DNA of 64,000 nucleotides, from positions 83,072-147,071 of the forward strand of contig MEPP01000027.1 in assembly GCA_001769855.1 (NCBI GenBank). Direction: 5' to 3'. The translations under genes and the position numbers were made by a program. Shown here one piece after another: positions 52,023 to 61,415 of this stretch. The stretch comes from Bdellovibrionales bacterium GWA2_49_15. GTDB lineage: Bacteria; Bdellovibrionota; Bacteriovoracia; Bacteriovoracales; Bacteriovoracaceae. The notes under the pieces are model-generated. The model made no database searches. It worked only from the letters and a program-made list of their open reading frames with translations, and was not told where the DNA came from. How positions within the stretch are numbered: position 1 is the first letter of the stretch; each line of letters begins with the position of its first letter.

Positions 52023-53543
52023 TTAGTTTTTAAAGGTCACCCGATGATGGGTGGAATCGACGCTATAGGTTTTTCCTTCCGAGGGGAGTGAACCGCGAAA
52101 GAAAATCTCATACTGGCCGTTGGGCAAAGAGTTGGTGCGAAAGCCAAGCTTCATGGCGGGTAGGACCACGTCATAGAGTTTCCTGGCCACGACTCTCTGC
52201 GAGCTGTCCACAACTAAAAACTCCAATGTTTGCATAGGGACGGGGGCGGAGGTGGTGGTGACATCAAACTCGACCCGGCCTTTTAAGGGTTGTTCCATGG
52301 AAAAACCGGAGGGTTTGAAGTTCGCCGACATGACCGGTGTGCTGTTAATGACGACAAAGGATTTAATCATGGATTTTAGCTGGGCATCGCTTTCAGAGCT
52401 GGCAAAAACTTCATACTTTCCTTCGGCCATGCCGGCGGTATCGAAGGAGGCCAGGCACTCGGTTTGCTCAGATTTCTGGCAGGGAAGTGAGGCGGCGAAA
52501 GTGCTGCCAGGTTTTCGGATTGTGATCTGAAAATTGTCATCCCTTCCAAATTGCGCTTTCACATCCATCACGCCGGACACATAAGAATTATCAGGCATCA
52601 TAACTGTGACATAGTTGTTTTTTGTGGGAATTTCAAAACCGATATTGGAAGAGGCAATTCCGGATTTATCATCCCAGGACACTCGGACGTATCCCGCCTC
52701 GCCCCAATCAGCACCCCATGAATTGCGCACGATCCAGTAGCGTTCGCTATCGTTATACCCAACTAAACTGACGGCGTGGCCGCCCACTGATTCATTGGAG
52801 ATTGACTTGTAAATGCCGCTTTTGTAGCTGATAAAATCGGCGTAGACAGTCATCGTGGTCATGAGGGGGCCCTTTTTCAAGGCCTCTTTGACAGCGGCGG
52901 CAGAGGTCCCAAAACCTCCCGATGGGGCGAAACTTTTTGTGACCTTAAACACCCGAGCGGATTGGTCGGGGCAGAACTGCTTACAGCTTACATCTTTTCC
53001 AGTGGCGCCCATCGTGTAAGGGGCACAGGCACTATCGATGAGTCCGGAGCGTTTGATATAGGATGCGGCGGAAGAAGGATACCAGCCGCGGTTACAGGCC
53101 CCGCCTCCGCAAGCAAAGAGCGCCTCAGGGGAGAGATTAGGTTTGAGCCAGGGAAATTTTGCGGCGATCGAGGCGGTGGCCTCGACCGTGGCCACCGCAG
53201 CAAAGGCCACGCAGGAACCACAGTTGCCTTGGTTCATAACATCGCCAAGCCAGTTGACGCCTTCTCGATTGCGCCAATCCAAGGCCTCGTAAGTGAAGCT
53301 GTTATTATAAGCATCAGAATAGTCGACAGGACCACGTGGTTGCTCCAGGGAGCCGAGCATGCGTTTAAATTCAAGCCGGGAAAGGCCGGTAAGATGATTT
53401 TCACTGGCGATCCACTGGGCCCGGGAATCTCTCAGTTCTTTTTGCAAGGCCTTGACATTGACCATCTTGTGACTAGCAAAAACGGATAAGGGGAGAGTGA
53501 GAGCAGAAAATAGTAATGCAATGGAGAGTGAAACTTTTCTCAT
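52023..53543 (-). CDS. Secreted papain-family (C1) cysteine peptidase
   Basis: The 506-residue protein starts at ATG 53543, preceded by GGAAGG; an in-frame start at 53576 is less likely. A signal peptide (to about residue 24) and a short pro-region (FKRMLGSL) lead to the C1 domain. It has oxyanion Gln105 and Cys111 in QGNCGSCVAF, His in GGHAVSLVGYN and Asn in WIVRNSWGADWGE. The usual Trp after Cys is Val. The C-terminal 200 residues form beta-rich, Ig-like segments that may bind substrate. It is a likely periplasmic or extracellular peptidase. Confidence 0.92.
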   Translation of the reverse strand: MRKVSLSIALLFSALTLPLSVFASHKMVNVKALQKELRDSRAQWIASENHLTGLSRLEFKRMLGSLEQPRGPVDYSDAYNNSFTYEALDWRNREGVNWLGDVMNQGNCGSCVAFAAVATVEATASIAAKFPWLKPNLSPEALFACGGGACNRGWYPSSAASYIKRSGLIDSACAPYTMGATGKDVSCKQFCPDQSARVFKVTKSFAPSGGFGTSAAAVKEALKKGPLMTTMTVYADFISYKSGIYKSISNESVGGHAVSLVGYNDSERYWIVRNSWGADWGEAGYVRVSWDDKSGIASSNIGFEIPTKNNYVTVMMPDNSYVSGVMDVKAQFGRDDNFQITIRKPGSTFAASLPCQKSEQTECLASFDTAGMAEGKYEVFASSESDAQLKSMIKSFVVINSTPVMSANFKPSGFSMEQPLKGRVEFDVTTTSAPVPMQTLEFLVVDSSQRVVARKLYDVVLPAMKLGFRTNSLPNGQYEIFFRGSLPSEGKTYSVDSTHHRVTFKN

Positions 53544-53632
53544 AATACCTTCCTTGGCAATTAGAGCTAACTTCAAGTGTTCAGTATGGGGGGGATTGGG
53601 ATTTTTTTCCTGTAATAAATCTTAAAACTTTC

Positions 53633-54652
53633 TTACATGTGATCAGAGCAGGTGCGCTCAATGAGGTTTAGCATCCGTGTCTTTTCATCATCGGGCAAAA
53701 AGCTGGCGCTAAATGAATTGCGCGCCAAAGTTTTCAGGTCTTCCCAGGAAAGCGCCAGCGCCTTGGCGCATTCAAAGTAATTATCTCCGAGATAACCGCC
53801 AAAGTAGGCCGGGTCATCAGAGTTGATCATGACCAGAATCCCGGCATTCATAAGTTTTTTTAGGTTGTGGTCGCGCAAATCTTTAAAGACCTTCAACTTC
53901 AAGTTAGACAGTGGGCAAACGGTCAGTGGAATTTGCTTCTGTTGCAAGTATTGTATCAACTTGGGGTCTTCCATCGAACGAACGCCGTGATCAATGCGCC
54001 GGACTTTCAAAAGCTCCAAGGCCTCCCAAATATATTCAGGCGGTCCCTCTTCTCCAGCATGGGCGACGGCCAAAAGGCCATGCTCGCGGGCAGCTTCAAA
54101 AACCCGTGCGAATTTCGAAGGAGGATGGCCTAGCTCGGAGCTGTCAAGGCCAACAGCTTTAATCCAGCTCTTAAAGGGCAAGGCCTCCTCAAGAGTTTTG
54201 AAAGCGCTCGTTTCCGGAAGATGGCGCAAAAAACACATAATGAGATAGGAACTAATTCCCAGCTCTCTGTTCCCCTGATCGAGGGCCCTCTTCATCCCAG
54301 TAATCACTGTGTTAAAAGAAACTCCTCTCTCTGTGTGGGTCTGAGGATCAAAAAAGATTTCCGCGTGAACCACGTTGTCTTCCTTGCAGCGAAGCAGATA
54401 CTCCCATGTGAGGTCAAAAAAATCCTCTTCACACACGAGAACTTGGGCGCCTTCGTAATAGATATCCAGAAAACTTTGGAGATTGCTGAACTGATAGGCC
54501 GCTCTTATGTCGTCCAGACTTTGATACTTCAATTTAATCTTATTTCGCTTTGCCAGCTTCATCATGAGTTCCGGCCCAAGACTACCTTCGATATGCAGAT
54601 GAAGCTCTGCCTTTGGCAATTTTTTTATTTGGGAGCGGGAAATAAAATTCAT
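53633..54652 (-). CDS. Adenosine deaminase family (probably adenine deaminase)
   Basis: The 339-residue TIM-barrel deaminase has the ADA zinc site: HLHIEGSL (His18, His20), [19 protein letters not shown] and [18 protein letters not shown]. The DDPAYFGGY segment is typical of the adenine deaminase (Aah1-like) branch and not of classical adenosine deaminases. It would deaminate adenine to hypoxanthine. A purine permease lies on the same strand at 49044-50372, consistent with purine salvage, but the two are not adjacent. Confidence 0.88.
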   Translation of the reverse strand: MNFISRSQIKKLPKAELHLHIEGSLGPELMMKLAKRNKIKLKYQSLDDIRAAYQFSNLQSFLDIYYEGAQVLVCEEDFFDLTWEYLLRCKEDNVVHAEIFFDPQTHTERGVSFNTVITGMKRALDQGNRELGISSYLIMCFLRHLPETSAFKTLEEALPFKSWIKAVGLDSSELGHPPSKFARVFEAAREHGLLAVAHAGEEGPPEYIWEALELLKVRRIDHGVRSMEDPKLIQYLQQKQIPLTVCPLSNLKLKVFKDLRDHNLKKLMNAGILVMINSDDPAYFGGYLGDNYFECAKALALSWEDLKTLARNSFSASFLPDDEKTRMLNLIERTCSDHM

Positions 54653-54820
54653 ACCCTAGTATTCATAGACGCCCCAAGGAAGTAAAAATGCTGTGCATTC
54701 AAACCATCCTATCTTAGTCGGATATTGAGCATATTTTTTTTGGCATGTTTTCTAGATTCGAGGTATCCTCGAGGCAATTTTATTTTCCATTTTTCCGTCT
54801 AACTAACATAGGGAGAAATT

Positions 54821-56965
54821 ATGACTTATAAGGGCTCATCGATTCAATGCCTGGTCGATCGCGATGGCATTGCACAGCTTAAGTTTAACAACGAGACCAC
54901 CGGCACGAATGTTTTTAACGCCGCCACCTTGAAGGAACTAGGCGAGTGCCTGACCGCGCTCAAAAAAGAGACAGGTGTTAAAGGTCTGCTCATGAGTTCG
55001 GGGCTGGATAATTTTATCTTCGGCGCCGACGTCACAGAATTTATGTCGCATTTCAAGCGCCCTGAGGCCGAGCTGGTTGGCTGGCTGGAAGGAATCAATA
55101 AAACGTTCAATGAGTATGAAGATCTTCCTTATCCGAGTGTGGCCGCGATTAATGGCTTTGCCTTAGGTGGCGGATTTGAAATTGCCTTGACCGCCGATTT
55201 TCGCGTGGTCAGTGAAAGCGCGCGCATCGGCTTGCCCGAAACGCAGCTGGGCATTATGCCCGGCTGGGGAGGCACGGTTCGTTTCTCGAGAATTTCCGGC
55301 GCGGATCATGCCATCGAGTGGATTACCTCAGGCAAGCAATATAAAGGACAAGATGGACTCAAAATTGCTCTGGTGGATGCCGTGGTAAAAAATGATAAGT
55401 TAATTGCAGGCGCCACGACCCTGTTAAATCGCGCCATCGCCGGCGAGCTGGATTGGAAGAAGAAACGGGCCCAAAAGAAGGCCCCTCTGAAACTTAATCA
55501 AGTTGAGGCCATGATGGCCTTTGAAACGGCGAAAGGTTTTGTCGCCGGAGCTGCCGGGCCAAACTACCCCGCGCCCGTGATGGCGGTGCAAACCATGCAA
55601 AGAGGCGCGCCCTTAAACCGCGATGAGGCGCTCAAAGTCGAAACGCTGAATTTTGTAAAACTGACCAAAACACCCGCTGCCGAGGCCCTGGTGACGGTCT
55701 TTTTAGGTGATCAATATTTAAAGAAGGTGAGTAAGAAAATCACCAAAGCCGCCCCGAAAGTGAAACATGCGGCGGTTATCGGTGCCGGTATCATGGGAGG
55801 CGGAATTGCCTATCAGTCGGCCTCGAAAGGCACGCCTATTTTGATGAAGGATATTCGACCCGAGGCGCTTGAGCTCGGCATGGGCGAAGCCGTAAAACTT
55901 CTCGGTAAACTGCTTGAAAGAAAAACCATCGACAACACTCAGATGGCGAAGGTCATCGCCAGTATCACCCCGACCTTGAGCTATGGAGATGTGGAACATA
56001 CTGATCTCGTTGTGGAAGCGGTGGTGGAAAATATTAAGGTGAAGAAAAGTGTCCTGGCCGAGCTGGAAAGCAAAGTGAAAGCGGGCACGGTTCTCACCTC
56101 CAATACCTCAACCATCTCCATTACCGAATTGGCCAAGGACCTAAAACGGCCTCAAGATTTTTGTGGCATGCATTTTTTCAATCCCGTTCACAAGATGCCT
56201 TTAGTGGAAGTTATTCGTGGTGCCAAAACCAGTGATGAGACTATCGCCAGAACGGTTCAGTACGCTCTTCAGATGGGAAAAACTCCCATCGTGGTTAATG
56301 ACTGCGCGGGCTTCTTGGTCAACCGCATTCTCTTCCCGTATTTTTTTGGTTTTAATAGATTGATTGAGGATGGCGTTGACTTCAAACGCATCGATCAGGT
56401 GATGGAAAAATTCGGCTGGCCGATGGGACCTGCCTATCTCCTGGATGTTGTGGGAATTGATACCTGTGTTCACGCCGCCAAGATCATGGCCGATGCCTTC
56501 CCCGATCGCATGAAGTACGAGGGCGACAATATCTTTGACTGGATGTTTAAAGAAAATCGCTATGGCCAAAAAAATGGCAAGGGCTTCTATGAATACACCG
56601 TGGATAAAAAAGGTAAGCCGATCAAGAATTTGAACCCCGAGGTCTACACTCTTATTAAAAAGGCGGTCAAAAAAACTGTCGACGTTTCAGATGAAGAGAT
56701 CGTGGAGCGCATGATGCTCCCCATGATTATCGAAAGTGCTCGATGTCTGGAAGATAAGATCGTTGGCAGCGCCATTGAAGTGGATATGGGCCTTTTGCTC
56801 GGACTTGGCTTCCCACCGTTTAGAACCGGGGCCTTGAAGTACGCTGATGTTTTGGGGGCCGACAAGATCGTGGCCTTGTCCAATAAGTATCAGAGTCTGG
56901 GTAACGCCTATAGGGTCACCGCAAATATGAGCAATATGGCGAGCGATAAAAAAACATATTATTAA
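54821..56965 (+). CDS. fadB: FadB/FadJ-type beta-oxidation multienzyme (hydratase/dehydrogenase)
   Basis: The 714-residue protein combines an N-terminal enoyl-CoA hydratase (residues 1-200: GADVTEFM, GGGFEIALTADFRV with one catalytic Glu, LPETQLGIMPGWGG with the other) and a 3-hydroxyacyl-CoA dehydrogenase (about 310-714: AAVIGAGIMGGGIAYQ, HFFNPVHKMPLVEV, LVNRILFPY). It performs two steps of fatty-acid oxidation. AGGGAG precedes the ATG. The thiolase gene follows after 25 bases, the usual fadBA pair. Confidence 0.95.
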   Translation: MTYKGSSIQCLVDRDGIAQLKFNNETTGTNVFNAATLKELGECLTALKKETGVKGLLMSSGLDNFIFGADVTEFMSHFKRPEAELVGWLEGINKTFNEYEDLPYPSVAAINGFALGGGFEIALTADFRVVSESARIGLPETQLGIMPGWGGTVRFSRISGADHAIEWITSGKQYKGQDGLKIALVDAVVKNDKLIAGATTLLNRAIAGELDWKKKRAQKKAPLKLNQVEAMMAFETAKGFVAGAAGPNYPAPVMAVQTMQRGAPLNRDEALKVETLNFVKLTKTPAAEALVTVFLGDQYLKKVSKKITKAAPKVKHAAVIGAGIMGGGIAYQSASKGTPILMKDIRPEALELGMGEAVKLLGKLLERKTIDNTQMAKVIASITPTLSYGDVEHTDLVVEAVVENIKVKKSVLAELESKVKAGTVLTSNTSTISITELAKDLKRPQDFCGMHFFNPVHKMPLVEVIRGAKTSDETIARTVQYALQMGKTPIVVNDCAGFLVNRILFPYFFGFNRLIEDGVDFKRIDQVMEKFGWPMGPAYLLDVVGIDTCVHAAKIMADAFPDRMKYEGDNIFDWMFKENRYGQKNGKGFYEYTVDKKGKPIKNLNPEVYTLIKKAVKKTVDVSDEEIVERMMLPMIIESARCLEDKIVGSAIEVDMGLLLGLGFPPFRTGALKYADVLGADKIVALSNKYQSLGNAYRVTANMSNMASDKKTYY

Positions 56966-56990
56966 GATATAAAAAGATTGGAGATAAAAT

Positions 56991-58169
56991 ATGACAACAA
57001 TAAATAGAAAAGACGCCGTGATTGTGGATGCTATTCGTACTCCCATGGCGAAATCAAAAGACGGAATGTATCGTTTTGTCCGAAGCGAGGAACTCAGCGC
57101 CCATCTTATGAGAAGTATCCTGGCGCGAAATCCCAAGTTCAATCCCGGCGAAATCGCCGACATTATTTGGGGATGCGTGCAGCAGACCCTTGAGCAATGT
57201 TACAACATCGGCCGAAACGCCCAGCTCGTCACCGACATTCCCAAACATGTTCCTGCCCAGACTATCAACCGCCTTTGTGGTTCCTCCATGACCGCTTTAC
57301 ATATGGCAACTCAGGGAATTTGGAGCGAAGAGGGCGAGGTTTATCTAGTCGGTGGTGTGGAACATATGGGGCATGTTCCGATGATGCACGGGGTGGATTT
57401 TAACCCCGCCTTTTCTCAGTATCAGGCCAAGGCCGCCGGGGCCATGGGACTTACCGCTGAACTTTTGGCCACCATTCATAAAATTGACCGTCAGATGCAA
57501 GATGAGTTTGCCCTGCGCTCTCATCAAAAGGCCGCAGCCGCCACCAAGGCCGGGCGCTTTGCCGATGAAATTGTCGCAATTCTCGGCCATGATGAGGAAG
57601 GTGTGCCCGTGCTGTGTGCCTCTGACGAGGTGATCAGGCAGGACGCCAATCTTGCTGACCTGGCAAAGTTGCGGCCAGTCTTTAATCCCGCGAGCGGGAC
57701 TGTGACCGCCGGAAACTCTTCTGCACTCTCAGACGGCGCTTCGGCCTTGCTGGTCATGTCCCGTGATAAGGCCCAGAGCTGGGGGCTTCGTCCACTGGCA
57801 CGAGTCAGGGCCATGTCGGCCGTCGGCTGTGACCCATCCATTATGGGCTTCGGCCCCGTGCCTGCGGTGAAAAAAGCTTTAGAACGGGCCAAGCTTAAAA
57901 TCGACGATATTAAACTCTTCGAATTAAATGAGGCCTTTGCCGCCCAGTCACTGCCCGTCTTAAAAGAGTTGGGGCTCTTATCTTCCATGGATGAACGCGT
58001 GAATGTGAACGGGGGAGCGATTGCCTTAGGCCATCCGTTGGGGTGCTCAGGCGCACGCATTATTGGCACGCTAGTTCATGAGATGAAGCGCTCCAGTAAA
58101 AACCTTGGCATCGCCACCATGTGCGTGGGGATGGGGCAGGGTGTGGCCACAGTCTTAGAGCTTGAGTAG
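56991..58169 (+). CDS. fadA: Acetyl-CoA acyltransferase (3-ketoacyl-CoA thiolase)
   Basis: The 392-residue thiolase has the nucleophile Cys96 in [12 protein letters not shown], His in [16 protein letters not shown] and the second Cys in [10 protein letters not shown]. The sequence is of the FadA kind. With FadB it forms the multienzyme complex that removes acetyl-CoA from 3-ketoacyl-CoA. Both genes are co-directional and close; no FadR-like site was found by eye. Confidence 0.95.
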   Translation: MTTINRKDAVIVDAIRTPMAKSKDGMYRFVRSEELSAHLMRSILARNPKFNPGEIADIIWGCVQQTLEQCYNIGRNAQLVTDIPKHVPAQTINRLCGSSMTALHMATQGIWSEEGEVYLVGGVEHMGHVPMMHGVDFNPAFSQYQAKAAGAMGLTAELLATIHKIDRQMQDEFALRSHQKAAAATKAGRFADEIVAILGHDEEGVPVLCASDEVIRQDANLADLAKLRPVFNPASGTVTAGNSSALSDGASALLVMSRDKAQSWGLRPLARVRAMSAVGCDPSIMGFGPVPAVKKALERAKLKIDDIKLFELNEAFAAQSLPVLKELGLLSSMDERVNVNGGAIALGHPLGCSGARIIGTLVHEMKRSSKNLGIATMCVGMGQGVATVLELE

Positions 58170-58172
58170 CTC

Positions 58173-59270
58173 TTAAAGTCGAGAGTCGCTACAAAGACTA
58201 GTGATGGTATTAATGTAATGAGCTAGAAGCCCGTATACCTCGTTAAAGCGACCTGATCTGCCGAGTGGTATGTGAAATACATTGGTGGAATTAGCACCAT
58301 CATCGATAAATCGGCCATTTTGCAGATAAAAAGATTTTGTGACTACAGCATTTTTCAATGTGAATGCCCCTGATTCAATAAATGGCGCAGAGGAAAGTTT
58401 GGAGTTATAACCCGCGAAGGGGGTTTGAAAACTGCTAACTCCAAATACCGCAATATTTTTGAAATCAAGACCGGTGGCCCGTCTCCAGTAAAGTTGATTG
58501 GCGGCGTAGCCGGTATTGTCCAAATATTTGTGGTCGACATTAATCGCTTGAATTGAACAAATCGGGTCTGCTGCATTAACATCAACGCTGGCGATGAAAG
58601 TCGTAACATTGAGCTCATTGTGATTCATTGATTGGTACATTTCGCTATAATAATTGGTGAATAGGGCGGCAAATTCTTTTTTTAATGAAATAACCTGCGC
58701 TCTTTTGGCTTCTAGCTCGGCCCTCTCGCGTTCAACACGTAACCGTTCTTCCTCGATGCGACGTCTTTCTTCCTCTTGCCGCTGCCTTTCCCTTTCGGCA
58801 ATGACCTCGGGATCTTCTGCATCTTCACGCACACCTGCTTCCAGAGTTCCGGATTCTAGGATTGTAAACGCTCTGACGACCGCGGTGCCTCGGACGATCG
58901 CATTGCCACCCACGTAGGCTTCGCCGGAAATTTGTGCCTTCCCTTCAATTTGAGCGTTGTCCGTGACTCGAGCATTTCCAAAAACTCGCGCCTCATCTTT
59001 TACCACCGCCTCACCACTTATGATGGCATTCCCAGTAATTCTGGCGCGCCCGCTGATGATTGCACTGCCGCAGACTGCCGCCGTTTTTCCAATAAAAACA
59101 GACTCGTTTTCTATATCAGCGCTATCCGAGACAAACCCGCCATCCTTAGGATTGCGATGACGGTCGTTAATGTAATATGTACCTTCTTCTCCGGGGCACA
59201 AATCGGAGCTATCCGCGAAAGCAGAAAGATGACAGAACATAACTGCGACAAGTGCGAGATACTTAAACAT
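58173..59270 (-). CDS. Secreted protein: beta-helix repeats, coiled coil and unknown C-terminal domain
   Basis: The 365-residue protein has a signal peptide (to about residue 19). Residues 48-140 are repeats of an xA/V-x-(I/V)-xG type with six-residue period (SGRARITGNAIISGEAVV, NARVTDNAQIEGKAQIS), expected to fold as a left-handed or related beta-helix. Residues 155-205 are almost all Glu/Arg/Lys/Leu and form a charged coiled coil. The last 160 residues are unrecognised. Hexapeptide-type repeats normally belong to cytoplasmic acyltransferases; here they are exported and no catalytic His is obvious, so a structural role is likelier. Confidence 0.65.
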   Translation of the reverse strand: MFKYLALVAVMFCHLSAFADSSDLCPGEEGTYYINDRHRNPKDGGFVSDSADIENESVFIGKTAAVCGSAIISGRARITGNAIISGEAVVKDEARVFGNARVTDNAQIEGKAQISGEAYVGGNAIVRGTAVVRAFTILESGTLEAGVREDAEDPEVIAERERQRQEEERRRIEEERLRVERERAELEAKRAQVISLKKEFAALFTNYYSEMYQSMNHNELNVTTFIASVDVNAADPICSIQAINVDHKYLDNTGYAANQLYWRRATGLDFKNIAVFGVSSFQTPFAGYNSKLSSAPFIESGAFTLKNAVVTKSFYLQNGRFIDDGANSTNVFHIPLGRSGRFNEVYGLLAHYINTITSLCSDSRL

Positions 59271-59351
59271 AATGCCTCCAAATTTGTTGGGTTAATTACC
59301 TAAACACAATCTGGAAGTAAAGCAGATAGTCGAAAATGAATTAATTACAGA

Positions 59352-59840
59352 TTATTTCGCATTCCAAGGAGGCGTCGGAGGCACTGGACTTGAAGAGAAA
59401 TTCTTCCAGTGGCATACGGTGCACAGCCTTCCCTTGTAGACATTGTTTTGATAGTTGTATCGAAATAATTTATTCATGCTTGAGCTATGGGGATTGTGGC
59501 AGGAAATGCAGTTAAAAGGTCGACTGGGATAAAGTGGGTCAGCGTCCATGTCGGTCGGATGCCCCACCGCCGGGTGATTAACGTCTGAAACATCGTGGCA
59601 CATGAGACAAAGTTCATTGGGCTGCGCGATTAAGTTGTGGTCTACGGCAGTTGGATTATCAAAATCTTGGTGGGCCACATGGCAAAAGGTACACAACTCT
59701 TTGGCCGGCGAATGAACTACGGCACGGGAAATATTGTCTTCATGACATTGAAAACAGAACTCAGGCTTATACTCTTCTGCACTGATTCTTAAAGTGAAAA
59801 GACTTCCGAAGAAAACGGCAAGCAGAATTTTAGTTTTCAT
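59352..59840 (-). CDS. Secreted pentaheme c-type cytochrome
   Basis: The 162-residue protein starts at ATG 59840, preceded by GGAG; a start at 59852 is possible. After the signal peptide it holds five CXXCH sites: CFQCH, CTFCH, CLMCH, CISCH and CTVCH, with additional His residues as axial ligands. The segment between haems 2 and 4 (AHQDFDN, AQPNELCLMCHDV) resembles doubled-CXXCH cytochromes. It is last in the cytochrome-NHL operon and overlaps the triheme gene by 11 bases. An outer-membrane or extracellular electron carrier is likely. Confidence 0.85.
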   Translation of the reverse strand: MKTKILLAVFFGSLFTLRISAEEYKPEFCFQCHEDNISRAVVHSPAKELCTFCHVAHQDFDNPTAVDHNLIAQPNELCLMCHDVSDVNHPAVGHPTDMDADPLYPSRPFNCISCHNPHSSSMNKLFRYNYQNNVYKGRLCTVCHWKNFSSSPVPPTPPWNAK

Positions 59841-60309
59841 GTTTTTCTCCATAACTATCTATGAGCAAATGATTGTTTTCAGTTTTATGGACATCGTGGC
59901 ATTGGGCACATCTTCGGTAATTGTTTTGGGACTGGTCATTAACTCCAATCACGATAGTCCCGCCGAGGCCTCCCTTTTCAATTGACTTGAACTTCGCAAA
60001 ACTCTTGGGGGAGCTGAATGCTGGTGGATGTGTGACCATTGGTTCACCTGGATTATGATCACTATGACATTGCAGGCATAGTAAAGTGATAGTTTCCCTC
60101 GCTTCACCCTGTTCGCCGCTACCGCTGCCAACATCTTGACTGACGTCTAAGTTAAAAAATTCCTTTGTATGGCAAACTTCACAAATCTTACCGTTGGACC
60201 AAACTTCCTGGGAGAAATTGTGTTTGCTGTTTCGCATGCCTGCTGTCGCATGATAGTTTATCAACATACCTGCGATCAGAATTAGAAAAATTTTATAATG
60301 AGTATTCAT
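59830..60309 (-). CDS. Secreted triheme c-type cytochrome
   Basis: The 159-residue protein has a signal peptide (to about residue 23) and three haem sites: CEVCH, CLQCH and CAQCH. Its N-terminal SKHNFSQEVW...CEVCHT and later CAQCHDVHKTENNHLL parallel SAHDFSARGW...CTVCHT and CSSCHDVHNTYNNRKLF of the tetraheme protein in the same operon. It stops just before the position of the fourth haem. It therefore looks like a paralogue that lost the last haem. It lies 11 bases after the NHL gene. Confidence 0.85.
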   Translation of the reverse strand: MNTHYKIFLILIAGMLINYHATAGMRNSKHNFSQEVWSNGKICEVCHTKEFFNLDVSQDVGSGSGEQGEARETITLLCLQCHSDHNPGEPMVTHPPAFSSPKSFAKFKSIEKGGLGGTIVIGVNDQSQNNYRRCAQCHDVHKTENNHLLIDSYGEKHEN

Positions 60310-60320
60310 TCTTCCTACCT

Positions 60321-61403
60321 TCAGTTCTTAAGAAAGCCATACACATTTACCTTATTTTCACCGAAAGTGTTGCTGACATAAATCAAGTATTCGATCTCAT
60401 GATCTTTTGCCACATACTTCTTAAAATATTCTACGTTGTCATAATCGATTACAATCTGGGCCGGCATATTCACTCCACCACGAACGTTACCAACATCGCC
60501 GAAGAAGAGCAGGAGTTGTTTATCAGCATTGAAAATTTGAATATTTTCAAAGCTACCATCGATCACATAAATTCTCCCTTCACGATCAACCGCCAACCCT
60601 TTTGGGCGCACAAAATTTCCGAATTTGATTCCCATTTCACCCAAGGTATCGAGGAATTTCCCATTGTTCTCGAATTTGGAGATGCGGGCATTAAAAGTAT
60701 CAGCAATGTAAATATTTTTTTGCGCGTCCAATGTTAGACTGGTTGGAGCAGAAAGCTTCCCGAGGGTACTTCCCGGAGTGCCTATTCTGCCCAACTCCTT
60801 GCCATTACTTTTGTTAAGAATAACAACTTGGTTGGCGGCCATATCGGTATAAAAAAGTTGATCGCCGGAAATGGTTATGGAAATAGGTTTCATGGTTGCA
60901 GGATCGCCAAATGATTTTACGTACTGATTGTTTGCACCATAGATCATAATTTTTTTTAACTCGGCGTCGACAACATAGCGTGTCCCATCACTATCAACGG
61001 CAAGATTGATTGGACGTTTTAGGCCTTGTAGTGCGTCCACCTTTCCGTGAGCAAGGTCAAAAATCATGACCTGTTTTCTGTCTGAGTCGCAGACAAAGAT
61101 CTGCCCTTTTGCGGCCGCAATACCGTAAGGTTTAATTAGGGGATTGGCCTCTTGAATGGCATCCGTACCGGTATAACCTGGAAACCGATCGCCGTAGGCG
61201 GAGTTATTGGAATTGATAAAATTGGAGCCATTTATAGTGCTTAGAAATTGGATGCGAGGCTTCTCCGGAGCGCTTGGATAAAACACAGGTTTAGTTTCGG
61301 TTCCATTGGGACGAGCGGCCACAGCGCTCTCTAGAAAAAATAAGAAAGAGGCCATTGTGATGAGAATCAGTGATAATGGTGAAATAATTTTCTTCGTTTC
61401 CAT
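60321..61403 (-). CDS. Secreted NHL-repeat beta-propeller protein
   Basis: The 360-residue protein has a signal peptide (to about residue 29) and about six NHL-type blades: PYGIAAAKGQIFVCDSDR, RPINLAVDSDGTRYVVDAE, APTSLTLDAQKNIYIADTFN and RPKGLAVDREGRIYVIDGS show the blade pattern. NHL proteins are frequent neighbours of multihaem cytochromes in metal-reducing bacteria. It probably binds or helps assemble the adjacent cytochromes outside the cytoplasm. It starts 12 bases after the tetraheme gene and belongs to the four-gene operon. Confidence 0.88.
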   Translation of the reverse strand: METKKIISPLSLILITMASFLFFLESAVAARPNGTETKPVFYPSAPEKPRIQFLSTINGSNFINSNNSAYGDRFPGYTGTDAIQEANPLIKPYGIAAAKGQIFVCDSDRKQVMIFDLAHGKVDALQGLKRPINLAVDSDGTRYVVDAELKKIMIYGANNQYVKSFGDPATMKPISITISGDQLFYTDMAANQVVILNKSNGKELGRIGTPGSTLGKLSAPTSLTLDAQKNIYIADTFNARISKFENNGKFLDTLGEMGIKFGNFVRPKGLAVDREGRIYVIDGSFENIQIFNADKQLLLFFGDVGNVRGGVNMPAQIVIDYDNVEYFKKYVAKDHEIEYLIYVSNTFGENKVNVYGFLKN

Positions 61404-61415
61404 CTCACTTTCCTC

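Noticed and set aside
53577-53632. Terminator in the G-rich/T-rich stretch between the peptidase and deaminase genes
   Set aside because: The sequence has runs of G and T but no stable inverted repeat that I can pair.
60165-60737. 190-codon plus-strand frame
   Set aside because: It is antisense to the NHL and triheme genes, whose motifs are unmistakable; no supporting start or family match.
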